Of a stretch of DNA of 25,755 bases, positions 15,738 to 22,874 are shown piece by piece; positions within the stretch are counted from its first letter, which is position 1; every line of letters starts with the position of its first letter. The translations under genes were made by a program, and so were the position numbers. This stretch comes from Deltaproteobacteria bacterium. GTDB lineage: Bacteria > JAEEML01. Where the stretch lies: positions 1 to 25,755 of the forward strand of contig JAEEML010000023.1 of assembly GCA_016283195.1 (NCBI GenBank), written 5' to 3'. The notes below the pieces were generated by a model. That model was not told where the DNA came from and did no database searches. It saw only the letters and a list, made by a program, of their open reading frames with translations.

Positions 15738-16631
15738 ATGAGTGAACTAAATATATCTTTGATGGAAGGTGAAGACAAAGAGAGCTTGGAAGAACTCATG
15801 CGTTCTTTGCCCCAGTTTATTGTGGCTAAAAAGGCCCTGATTGCCGGCTATTCTCTATGGGCCGACATCAATGAACCGCGCAATTTTTGCCCGCAATTTG
15901 CCGAGAAATTGTGTGCCGAAGAAGATATTTTAAGCGGCAAAACTCCGGTATTTTTATTAAAATTTGCCACTGCGGCCGGTGAGCGCCTGCTTCTTATTCA
16001 TCAGCCGGTGAGCCAAGCTCAAAAAATCTTTTATCGTCTTAGCGAATCACCTTCGGCCGTGGCTCACCGCCTCTATTTGGCTACACTTAACAGCCCGGTT
16101 ATTCTGCCCAGAAGTTTTGGCTTTATCGAAGAGCGCCAGGATAAGCGCCTCGTGCGTTCTGCGGAGGTACTGGAAGTGCCTCAGGCCATGCCGACTCTGG
16201 GCGAATTTTTGGCCAGCGAATTAAAAGAAGCGGACAAAGAAAAACGGCAACAGATTTTTACCGCCCTGGCTAAAGAACTGGCCATTATTCATAACGCCTG
16301 TTTTTACCACCCTGCCCTGAGGCCTTGCCACATTTTGCTGCTTAAAAATCCAAGTGCGAATCAAAGTCAGGGGCTGGATGAAAGCTCTTTTATGCTCACC
16401 ATGAGCGACAAAATGCGCTTTTTAAAAAAATACGACACCGACCACCGAGCGGTAAATCTCTATCAATTTTATCGCTATGCCCTCATGGACGCCACAGAGA
16501 GCGAGCGTTTCCGCTTTATTGAGAGCTATTGTAATTATCTGCCGGCCGATTCTCTCGATGCCGAAGATCTCTACCGCCGGGTAGCCCATCACTACCAGGA
16601 GCGCCTGGAGCAGGAAAAAGCTTCTTTGTGA
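15738..16631 (+). CDS. WaaP/Kdo-kinase-like protein, probable pseudokinase
   Basis: A 297-residue cytoplasmic protein. Residues 75-270 resemble lipopolysaccharide kinases (WaaP, KdkA, InaA): FLLKFATAAGERLLL as the N-lobe strand, a SPVILPRSFGFIEE hinge-like stretch, then LAKELAIIHNACFYHPALRPCHILL at about 177-201, which lines up with the family pattern in which LHxxGFxHRDLxxxHILL is usual. In this protein the catalytic loop reads HPA (191-193) in place of HRD, so the catalytic aspartate is missing. D224 in SDKMR may match the metal-binding aspartate of IDLHR, and N240 stands where the later KDL aspartate is usual. It is probably inactive or a strongly altered kinase. It is alone, divergent from the transporter gene, and ends 9 bases from the convergent membrane protein gene. 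Homology is judged by eye; confidence is moderate. Confidence 0.5.
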   Translation: MSELNISLMEGEDKESLEELMRSLPQFIVAKKALIAGYSLWADINEPRNFCPQFAEKLCAEEDILSGKTPVFLLKFATAAGERLLLIHQPVSQAQKIFYRLSESPSAVAHRLYLATLNSPVILPRSFGFIEERQDKRLVRSAEVLEVPQAMPTLGEFLASELKEADKEKRQQIFTALAKELAIIHNACFYHPALRPCHILLLKNPSANQSQGLDESSFMLTMSDKMRFLKKYDTDHRAVNLYQFYRYALMDATESERFRFIESYCNYLPADSLDAEDLYRRVAHHYQERLEQEKASL

Positions 16632-16640
16632 ATTTTTACC

Positions 16641-17900
16641 TTACTTTAGCTGCACTTTAAGCCGCTCAGGTTTTCTGGAAAGAGCTAAAAGTTCTTCGTC
16701 ATTTAAGGCAAATACCGCCTGAAAGGCGGCTCTATCAGCGGCATTTTTGGGCGCTTCCGCTCGGCCACTTTCGGCCATACTTTTAAGTTGCCAAGCGTCA
16801 TATACTTTACCGAGCGGCACAGTTTTTTTATAAAGAGTGGTTTTTAAGTCCTCATCATAAATGAGCACATTCACCTGGGCGGCGGCAGTATTTATGGAAC
16901 TATCTACCGTACCATAAGCTAAAAAGAGGACATTATTACCCAGATGATAAGGCCGGCCCGCTAAAGAGGTTATGGCTTTGTCCGTAAGGCCGCTTTCGGC
17001 GCTCTTAGTCCCGTTTTGCCAAGGAGCCAGCGGATTTTTAAGAAAAGCGATACCACCACCGCTCTTGTGAGCTGTAAGAGCGAAAAAGGCCAGTATTATC
17101 AGCACGATAACCGCCAGAAAGTTGCCCAGGATCTTTTGCCAGAGCGCCGGCTCTTTGGGCGGGGTTAGCGGACGCAAAAGAGTATTACCGTCGGCCGGCA
17201 CTTGGCGCTTTGGAGCCTGACCAAAAACTTCCGCTTCATGAGCGGATAACATTTTTTCCGCCATATCCGGCGACATACCGGCCACACTTAGCTCTAAAGG
17301 TGCCGCCTCTGCTGCGACCGGAGCCGGAGCAGACGGTGCCGCGGGAGCTATGCCGGTAGGCTCCGGCGCGCTGTTGCCGGTAAGGTCAAGGGCTATATCC
17401 AGTGCAAGATCCGGCGCGGCACCGGGCTCTGCCGAAGCCGCAGACGGCGCGGGAGTAGCCGCAGCCACTGGGGCTATGCCGTTAGGCTCCGGTGCGCTGT
17501 TTCCGGTAAGGTCAAGAGCTATATCCAGTGCAAGATCAGGCGCGGCACCTGGCTCTGCCGGAGCTGGAGCCGGCGCGGGAGTAGCCGCAGCCACTGGGGC
17601 TATGCCGTTAGGCTCCGGCGCGCTGTTGCCGGTAAGATCAAGGGCTATATCCAGTGAGAGATCCGGTGCGGCACTGGGCTCTGCCGGAGCTTGAGCCGGA
17701 GCCGCAGCCTGAGCCGCCGGCGCGGGCGTCAATGGGGCCATGGACACTGATACAGGCACAGATGCCCTGCCGCTTACCGTTTTCTGCCTAGGGGCCGCCT
17801 CTTCCTGGGCCTCTTCCTGACACACTAAATCCATCAGCGAAACTTCCGGAAAAGCTATTTGATTCTCCGCACCTGGCACTAAATTTTTATTTTCAACCAT
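16641..17900 (-). CDS. Single-pass membrane protein with a tandem-repeat N-terminal linker
   Basis: A 419-residue protein. The first 60 residues are polar. Three 42-residue repeats at 74-115, 116-157 and 158-199 each contain PDLxLDIALDLTGNSAPEP followed by a Pro/Ala-rich spacer. One membrane segment lies at about 258-276 (NFLAVIVLIILAFFAL), preceded by Lys and Arg-Pro. The last 125 residues form a compact domain (FLAYGTVDSS, QVNVLIYDEDL, PLGKVYDAWQL), which resembles DUF3426-like periplasmic domains of myxobacterial membrane proteins; this is tentative. The repeats should lie in the cytoplasm and the C-terminal domain outside. A frame extends to 17912, but GGAGG sits 5-6 bases before the ATG at 17900. 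It is divergent from the lipoprotein gene, with 93 bases between. No function is known to me. Confidence 0.72.
   Translation of the reverse strand: MVENKNLVPGAENQIAFPEVSLMDLVCQEEAQEEAAPRQKTVSGRASVPVSVSMAPLTPAPAAQAAAPAQAPAEPSAAPDLSLDIALDLTGNSAPEPNGIAPVAAATPAPAPAPAEPGAAPDLALDIALDLTGNSAPEPNGIAPVAAATPAPSAASAEPGAAPDLALDIALDLTGNSAPEPTGIAPAAPSAPAPVAAEAAPLELSVAGMSPDMAEKMLSAHEAEVFGQAPKRQVPADGNTLLRPLTPPKEPALWQKILGNFLAVIVLIILAFFALTAHKSGGGIAFLKNPLAPWQNGTKSAESGLTDKAITSLAGRPYHLGNNVLFLAYGTVDSSINTAAAQVNVLIYDEDLKTTLYKKTVPLGKVYDAWQLKSMAESGRAEAPKNAADRAAFQAVFALNDEELLALSRKPERLKVQLK
17304..17681 (-). repeat. Three tandem 126-bp coding repeats
   Basis: Copies lie at 17556-17681, 17430-17555 and 17304-17429, each exactly 126 bases (42 codons). 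All are in frame. Copies 1 and 2 differ by few bases in their first 100 and vary mainly in the Pro/Ala spacer; copy 3 diverges at its end. Confidence 0.9.
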
Positions 17901-17993
17901 TAAGACCTCCACTTAAAGGCCAGCAAAAAATCAATACACTAATTTTCAAAACTATTAAAGATAGAATAAGGTAACCAGGGCGAGGGAGCAGCA

Positions 17994-19340
17994 ATGAAAA
18001 AAAATACCGTTTTTAACCTTGTCATCTTACTGGCGGCTTTACTTGGCAACTTTGGCTGCCAGCAAAAAGTAGAAAAACAGGCTAATCAGGAAAACAAAGC
18101 CGATACTTGGATCCAAGAAAGTAATTTTATTCCTCTGCCGTTAAGCGGCAGCCATGTAATGACCAGCGGCCCCAATCCAATGGTAACTATCGTTTTCTTT
18201 GGCGAATTTAGCGACATTCTTACGCACAAATTAGCAAAAGATTTAAATGATATTGCCGAAAATTACCCCACTCCGTTAGCTATTTCTTTTAGACATGCAC
18301 CGTTTATAAGCGGCGAAAGAGGCCTTCTTTATGCCGTTGGTGCCGAAGCCGCCGGGAAACAAGGGAAATTTTGGGATTTTCACCAACTGGCGCTAAGTTA
18401 TTCGGCAGAGTCCATGCCGCCACCAGAACAGCTAGCTGAAAAATTAGGCCTGGATTTGGGAATTTTTCAAGAAGATCTCACCGATAAGCAACTGGCCGCC
18501 AAAGTCTATCGCGATATGGATTTGGCTAAAACCTATGGTTTAACAGTCACTCCGGCACTACTGATAAACGGGCGTAAAATCCGCTATCATGGTCATAAAG
18601 AGGATATTTTAAAGGCTATAGATAAGGCCAAGATAGAAGCCGAAACTCTCATAAAAGAGGGCGCTCCGCCCGGCAAAATCTATGAAACACTCCTGGCCAA
18701 AAATTCTCCGGCCTTAAATTCGCTTAAAATGGCTAAAAACCCGGCTGCCGGGCGGCAAGTTCTCATTCCCGGCTTGGAATTTCCCGCTTATGGCAGCGAG
18801 GATCCGCTTATTTGGGTTTACTATTTCACCTCTTTTGGCAGCCCCTTTAATCAAAACGCTTGGCTCTTATTGCAAGAAATAAGAAAAAAAAGTTCCAAAG
18901 TGCGTTTTATTTTTCTCCCTTATGCCGATGGCCTTAATCCGGCGGCGGAAACAGCGGCGCTATGCGCTTATTGGGCTTTAACTCAAAATAATTTTGAAGA
19001 AATAGTAGGTTTACTTTCCAATTTGCCACCTAATTTTAAAGATAATGATCTAAGTAGGCTTAAAAACAATAGCGGCACCCCACTTTGCCCGGCTCCAAAC
19101 CAATTAGAAAAGTTTTCTGACCTTTTAGCAGCCGCCGGTGAATTAAAAAAGAAAATGGGTCTTAAAGCCAATCCTGCTCTTCTTATTAACGGCATAGAGG
19201 TGCCGGTTATCAAGGATATAACCTACCTGGATAAGCTTTTGGCAGCAGAGCTAAAGCTGGCAGAGGAGTTAAAAAATAACGGCTTTAGCGAGCAGGAACT
19301 TTTAATAGAACTCACCAGAAACCCCAGCGGCTTAAATTAG
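17994..19340 (+). CDS. Lipoprotein with two DsbA-like thioredoxin folds, both lacking CXXC
   Basis: A 448-residue exported protein. Residues 1-22 look like a lipoprotein signal ending at C22 (NFGC, a degenerate lipobox). Two DsbA-like modules follow. In the first (about 45-215), MVTIVFFGEFSDILTHKL aligns with the family pattern where EFSDFxCPYC is usual, but no cysteine is present; WDFHQLALS and the cis-proline motif TVTPALLINGR (P187) are kept. In the second (about 255-430), WVYYFTSFGSPFNQNA occupies the active-site position, again without CXXC, and ANPALLINGIEV keeps the cis-proline. Two cysteines in the second module (ALCAYWAL and TPLCPAP) are not active-site-like. It is therefore probably a binding or chaperone-like protein rather than a disulphide oxidoreductase. 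GGGAG precedes the start. Confidence 0.75.
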   Translation: MKKNTVFNLVILLAALLGNFGCQQKVEKQANQENKADTWIQESNFIPLPLSGSHVMTSGPNPMVTIVFFGEFSDILTHKLAKDLNDIAENYPTPLAISFRHAPFISGERGLLYAVGAEAAGKQGKFWDFHQLALSYSAESMPPPEQLAEKLGLDLGIFQEDLTDKQLAAKVYRDMDLAKTYGLTVTPALLINGRKIRYHGHKEDILKAIDKAKIEAETLIKEGAPPGKIYETLLAKNSPALNSLKMAKNPAAGRQVLIPGLEFPAYGSEDPLIWVYYFTSFGSPFNQNAWLLLQEIRKKSSKVRFIFLPYADGLNPAAETAALCAYWALTQNNFEEIVGLLSNLPPNFKDNDLSRLKNNSGTPLCPAPNQLEKFSDLLAAAGELKKKMGLKANPALLINGIEVPVIKDITYLDKLLAAELKLAEELKNNGFSEQELLIELTRNPSGLN

Positions 19341-19369
19341 CTTTACTTTTGTACCAAGTAACCTGCAGC

Positions 19370-19398
19370 TTTTCCCGTCGGCCCAAACCTGCTATACT
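19370..19398 (+). promoter_or_regulatory. Predicted extended -10 promoter of the AAA/nuclease gene
   Basis: TATACT (19393-19398) is preceded by TGC, an extended -10, and a weak -35 TTTTCC (19370-19375) lies 17 bases upstream. The mRNA would begin about 12 bases before the ATG, just ahead of the ribosome site GGAGGG, so the leader is very short. Confidence 0.5.
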
Positions 19399-19416
19399 GC
19401 GCCGCCGGAGGGAGCC

Positions 19417-20967
19417 ATGAGCGAACATATATTCCCCATCGGTATGCAAACATTTTCCAAAATTCGTGAGAGTAAAGCTATTTACATAGATAAAACTGCT
19501 CTTATTTATAAGCTGGTAAAAGAGGGCACAGTCTATTTTCTCTCCCGCCCGCGCCGCTTTGGCAAAAGCCTCTTAATCTCCACTCTGGAGGCCTATTTTA
19601 AAGGGCATAAAGAGCTTTTTACTGGCCTCGCCATGGAAAAACTGGAGAAGGAGTGGATAAAATACCCAGTTTTTAAGTTTGATATGAGTGTAGCAAAATA
19701 TCATGAAGATTTACAGCTACTTAGAGACGCTCTTGATGTCATGCTCGCCAGATATGAAGAGTTTTATGGCCGCAATGAAAAAGAGACTTCTCCCAGTCTG
19801 CGCCTCTCCGGCATTTTGGAACGCGCCCATGAAAAAACTGGACAGAAATGCGTTATTCTAATTGATGAATATGATGCTCCTCTTTTAGATACACTGGTAA
19901 ATACTGCAACTTTTCAAAAAGCCAGAACAATTTTGCGCGATTTTTACAGCCCCTTAAAAGCCGCCGATGCCCACCTGAAATTTGTTTTTTTGACCGGTAT
20001 TACTAAATTCAGCCAGCTTTCTATCTTTAGTGAGCTCAATAATCTCAAAAATATCAGCATGAAAGATGAATATGCCGCTCTTTGCGGCATCACCAAAGAG
20101 GAGTTAAAAACGGCCTTACAACCGGAAGTGGCAGAAATGGCCGCCAAGTTGCAAATTAGCTCTGAAGAGACTTATGAATTGCTCAAAAATATGTATGACG
20201 GCTACCACTTTAGTAAAAATTCGCCGGATATTTTTAACCCCTTTAGCCTCTTAAATGCTTTGCAGGATAAAGATCTTAATCATTATTGGTTCTCCACCGG
20301 CACGCCAACGCATCTCACCGAAATGGTTAGTAAATACACCTTAAGGCCGGAGGATCTGGAGGGCTTTCCGGCAAGCGAAGATATGTTTAATATCCCTACA
20401 GAAAATGCCGAAACGCCAATTCCCGTGCTCTATCAGAGCGGCTACCTCACCATAAAAGAATTTGATGACGGTGATTATATTTTGGGCTTTCCCAATAAAG
20501 AGGTGCGCATCGGCTTTTTAAAGGGGCTCATGCCTTATTATTCGGCTACCAGCAGAAACAGTAACGAAGTCTTCTTGCAAAAACTCACCCGCTTTTTTAA
20601 AAAAGGCGAAGTGGATGCGGCAATGGAGCTTTTACGCGCCTTTTTTGCTTCTATCCCCTACGATGCCGAAAAGCAGGACGAAAATCATTATAAAACCATA
20701 TTTTACCTTATCTTTCGCCTGGCTGCCGCCTTTAATGTAAGGACAGAAGAGCGCACTTCCGCCGGGCGCATAGATGCTCTTATTGAAACCAAAGAGACTA
20801 TATATCTCTTTGAATTTAAGCTAGAAGGCACAGCCGAAGAAGCTTTAAAGCAGATAGATGACAAAGGCTATGCCATAAAATATGCGGCCGGAGAGAAAAA
20901 GCTGGTTAAAATCGGGGTGAATTTTGACAAAGAGAAGCGCACTACCAATCGCTGGGTAATTGGGTGA
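19417..20967 (+). CDS. AAA-ATPase-like/PD-(D/E)XK nuclease-like protein (PF09820 with PF08011 type)
   Basis: A 516-residue soluble protein of a family with many copies in anaerobic and gut bacteria. The N-terminal AAA-ATPase-like domain opens with IGMQTFSKIRE and YIDKT, then the Walker A motif RPRRFGKS at 44-51 and the Walker B motif VILIDEYDAPLLD at about 146-158. A helical middle part contains MYDGYHFS and STGTPTHL, typical of the family. The C-terminal nuclease-like domain (about 440-510) carries D453 (GRIDAL), E466 and K468 (LFEFK) and Q479, a complete PD-(D/E)XK set. All key residues are present, so it is probably active as an NTPase with possible nuclease function. The biological role is unknown; links to mobile elements or defence have been supposed for the family. 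It stands alone with its own promoter. Confidence 0.85.
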   Translation: MSEHIFPIGMQTFSKIRESKAIYIDKTALIYKLVKEGTVYFLSRPRRFGKSLLISTLEAYFKGHKELFTGLAMEKLEKEWIKYPVFKFDMSVAKYHEDLQLLRDALDVMLARYEEFYGRNEKETSPSLRLSGILERAHEKTGQKCVILIDEYDAPLLDTLVNTATFQKARTILRDFYSPLKAADAHLKFVFLTGITKFSQLSIFSELNNLKNISMKDEYAALCGITKEELKTALQPEVAEMAAKLQISSEETYELLKNMYDGYHFSKNSPDIFNPFSLLNALQDKDLNHYWFSTGTPTHLTEMVSKYTLRPEDLEGFPASEDMFNIPTENAETPIPVLYQSGYLTIKEFDDGDYILGFPNKEVRIGFLKGLMPYYSATSRNSNEVFLQKLTRFFKKGEVDAAMELLRAFFASIPYDAEKQDENHYKTIFYLIFRLAAAFNVRTEERTSAGRIDALIETKETIYLFEFKLEGTAEEALKQIDDKGYAIKYAAGEKKLVKIGVNFDKEKRTTNRWVIG

Positions 20968-21054
20968 AATTTTCTTCTATCACGGCCCAAGATAGCCCAA
21001 AAAACCGAACTTAAAAATGGCCCAAAATTTCACCGCACATTCTTTAAATAATCC

Positions 21055-21083
21055 TTGCATTTAATTCCACAATATGTTAGATA
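21055..21083 (+). promoter_or_regulatory. Predicted sigma-70 promoter of rpsB-tsf
   Basis: TTGCAT (21055-21060) and TAGATA (21078-21083) are spaced by 17 bases. Transcription would begin near 21090, just at the first leader hairpin, giving a leader of about 94 bases. Confidence 0.6.
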
Positions 21084-21183
21084 GCCTCGCCCCGACATGG
21101 AGTCGGGAGAACACACACTGGTAGCCCTCGCGGTGAGGTACTTATTTTGCTACCGGTGGCGGATTAACCGCAAGGAGTTTTGA
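21084..21183 (+). promoter_or_regulatory. Structured leader of rpsB-tsf
   Basis: Two structures can be drawn. The first is a perfect six-pair hairpin, CCCGAC and GTCGGG around ATGGA (21091-21107). The second has an outer helix GGTAGC (21120-21125) with GCTACC (21149-21154) enclosing an inner hairpin CCTC-GCGGT-GAGG (21126-21138). The ribosome site AAGGAG follows before the ATG at 21184. In E. coli the rpsB leader is the target of feedback by ribosomal protein S2; whether this one works the same way is inference. Confidence 0.5.
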
Positions 21184-22029
21184 ATGTCCTCAGTATCTAT
21201 GCGCAGTATGCTGGAAGCCGGTGCCCACTTTGGTCACCAAACCCAACGCTGGAACCCCAAAATGAAAAAATACATATTTGGGGCCAGAAACGATGTTTAC
21301 ATCATCGATTTGCAAAAAACCGTTCCCCTCTTTGAAAAAGCTTACAATGCTGTTTTAGAGCTGGCCTCGCACGGCGAAAAAATCATCTTCGTGGGCACCA
21401 AAAAACAAGCTCAGGAAGTGGTAAAACAAGAAGCTACCCGCTCCGGCCAATTCTTCATCAATAACCGCTGGCTTGGCGGTACCTTAACCAACTTCAAAAC
21501 CGTGCGTTCTTCCATCGAGCGCTTAAAATCCCTGGAAAAAATGGCCTCTGACGGCACCTTTGAGCGCCTCACCAAAAAAGAGGCAGTGGGGCTCGCCGGT
21601 GAAACCGAAAAGCTGGAAAAGAACCTCGGCGGTATCAAAGAGATGAATCGCCTCCCCGGCGCCATTTTTGTTATTGATACCATCCGCGAGCACATCGCTG
21701 TTTTGGAAGCCCGCAAACTGGATATCCCGGTTATCGCACTCCTCGATACCAACTGCGATCCCGATCTCGTTGATTTCCCCATCCCAGCCAACGATGACGC
21801 CATTCGCTCCATCCAGCTCTTTACCGCCGCCATTGCCGATGCTTGCATCGAAGGTGAGCGCATTTACCAAGAGTATTTGGCCACTCACAAAGAGAAAGAT
21901 GAAGACAAACGCCCGGCCAAAGGCGCCCGCGATGATCGCAAAGCCCGTGGCCCCAAAGTGGAGACCGTGCGCTCTGCTGATGCCGCCGCTCAAGAAAACG
22001 CCGAAGACAGCGCTGCTAGCGAAGCTTAA
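21184..22029 (+). CDS. rpsB: Ribosomal protein S2
   Basis: Component of the 30S ribosomal subunit. It has 281 residues, about 40 more than the E. coli protein. The core is unmistakable: [19 protein letters not shown] at about 9-27, [29 protein letters not shown], and the C-terminal [29 protein letters not shown]. The extra residues form a charged, low-complexity tail from about 240 ([16 protein letters not shown], later Ala/Glu-rich), probably disordered. It is followed after 23 bases by tsf, the usual arrangement, and has its own promoter and structured leader. The ribosome site AAGGAG is 7 bases before the start. Confidence 0.98.
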   Translation: MSSVSMRSMLEAGAHFGHQTQRWNPKMKKYIFGARNDVYIIDLQKTVPLFEKAYNAVLELASHGEKIIFVGTKKQAQEVVKQEATRSGQFFINNRWLGGTLTNFKTVRSSIERLKSLEKMASDGTFERLTKKEAVGLAGETEKLEKNLGGIKEMNRLPGAIFVIDTIREHIAVLEARKLDIPVIALLDTNCDPDLVDFPIPANDDAIRSIQLFTAAIADACIEGERIYQEYLATHKEKDEDKRPAKGARDDRKARGPKVETVRSADAAAQENAEDSAASEA

Positions 22030-22052
22030 TTTTAAAGAAACGGAGAATTAAT

Positions 22053-22718
22053 ATGCCTGCATTTAGTGCTCAAGATGTAAAAAACCTGCGCGATGAAACC
22101 GGCGTAGGTATGATGGATTGCAAAAAAGCCCTCACCGAGTGTGATGGCGACCACGATAAAGCTGTCGAATATCTGCGCAAAAAAGGTCTGGCCAGTGCCG
22201 AAAAACGGGCCGGGCGCATTGCCGCTGAAGGCGTGGTTGGTAGCTACATTCACATGGGCGGTAAAATCGGCGTTTTGGTGGAAGTCAACTGCGAAAGCGA
22301 CTTTGTGGCCAATGGCGATATTTTTAAAGGCTTTGTCAAAGATGTGGCTATGCAAATCGCCGCCAGCAACCCCCGCTGGATTAACCGCGAAGATGTACCG
22401 GCCGATGTTTTAGAAAAAGAAAAAGAAATTTATATGGACCAGGCCCGCAAAGAGGGCAAGCCGGAAAAGATGCTGGAAAAGATCGTCGAAGGCAAATTGG
22501 TGAAAAAATTCTATGCCGAGAATTGCCTCGTTGATATGGCCTGCATTAAAGACGACAGCATGACCATCGGTGAGCTTTTAAGCACCATCGTCAGCAAAAC
22601 CGGCGAGAAAGTTTCTATCCGCCGCTTCACCCGCTATCAAATGGGCGAAGGCCTGGAAAAGCGCTCTAATGACCTCGCTGCCGAAGTGGCTGCCGAGATG
22701 GCCAAGTATTCCAAGTAA
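22053..22718 (+). CDS. tsf: Elongation factor Ts (short form)
   Basis: Guanine nucleotide exchange factor for EF-Tu. The N-terminal UBA-like domain ([19 protein letters not shown] at about 9-27, AVEYLRKKG) and the core motif [14 protein letters not shown], in place of the common TDFVA(K/R)N, are clear. It has 221 residues against 283 in E. coli, so it is a short form with a single core subdomain and a C-terminal helical part ([23 protein letters not shown]), like the short EF-Ts of Thermus and many deltaproteobacteria. CGGAG precedes the start. It is co-transcribed with rpsB and followed by a palindromic element that may serve as a terminator. Confidence 0.96.
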   Translation: MPAFSAQDVKNLRDETGVGMMDCKKALTECDGDHDKAVEYLRKKGLASAEKRAGRIAAEGVVGSYIHMGGKIGVLVEVNCESDFVANGDIFKGFVKDVAMQIAASNPRWINREDVPADVLEKEKEIYMDQARKEGKPEKMLEKIVEGKLVKKFYAENCLVDMACIKDDSMTIGELLSTIVSKTGEKVSIRRFTRYQMGEGLEKRSNDLAAEVAAEMAKYSK

Positions 22719-22748
22719 TCATTAATCCGTTATCCCTGTCATTATCTG

Positions 22749-22846
22749 CACATATATTTATATTGTTTCATTTGTAGAGGCGCAAAATTTTGCGCCTCTA
22801 CAAATTACAAAATTTTGCGTCTCTACAGACACATATATTCATATTG
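22749..22846. repeat. 36-bp perfect palindrome with a third arm, between 17-bp direct repeats
   Basis: The palindrome spans 22770-22805: TTTGTAGAGGCGCAAAA (22771-22787) is followed directly by its reverse complement, plus one more pair outside. A further copy of the right arm lies at 22808-22829 (CAAAATTTTGCGTCTCTACA and two more bases), differing at two positions from 22783-22804. The whole is flanked by CACATATATTTATATTG (22749-22765) and CACATATATTCATATTG (22830-22846), one mismatch. A smaller palindrome, CCAATATTGG, follows at 22850-22859. It sits between the convergent tsf and ExeA-like genes and could end both transcripts, though there is no clear T-run. The shape recalls small non-coding repeats or MITE-like elements. 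Confidence 0.8.
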
Positions 22847-22874
22847 GGGCCAATATTGGTGAGGGCACAATATT

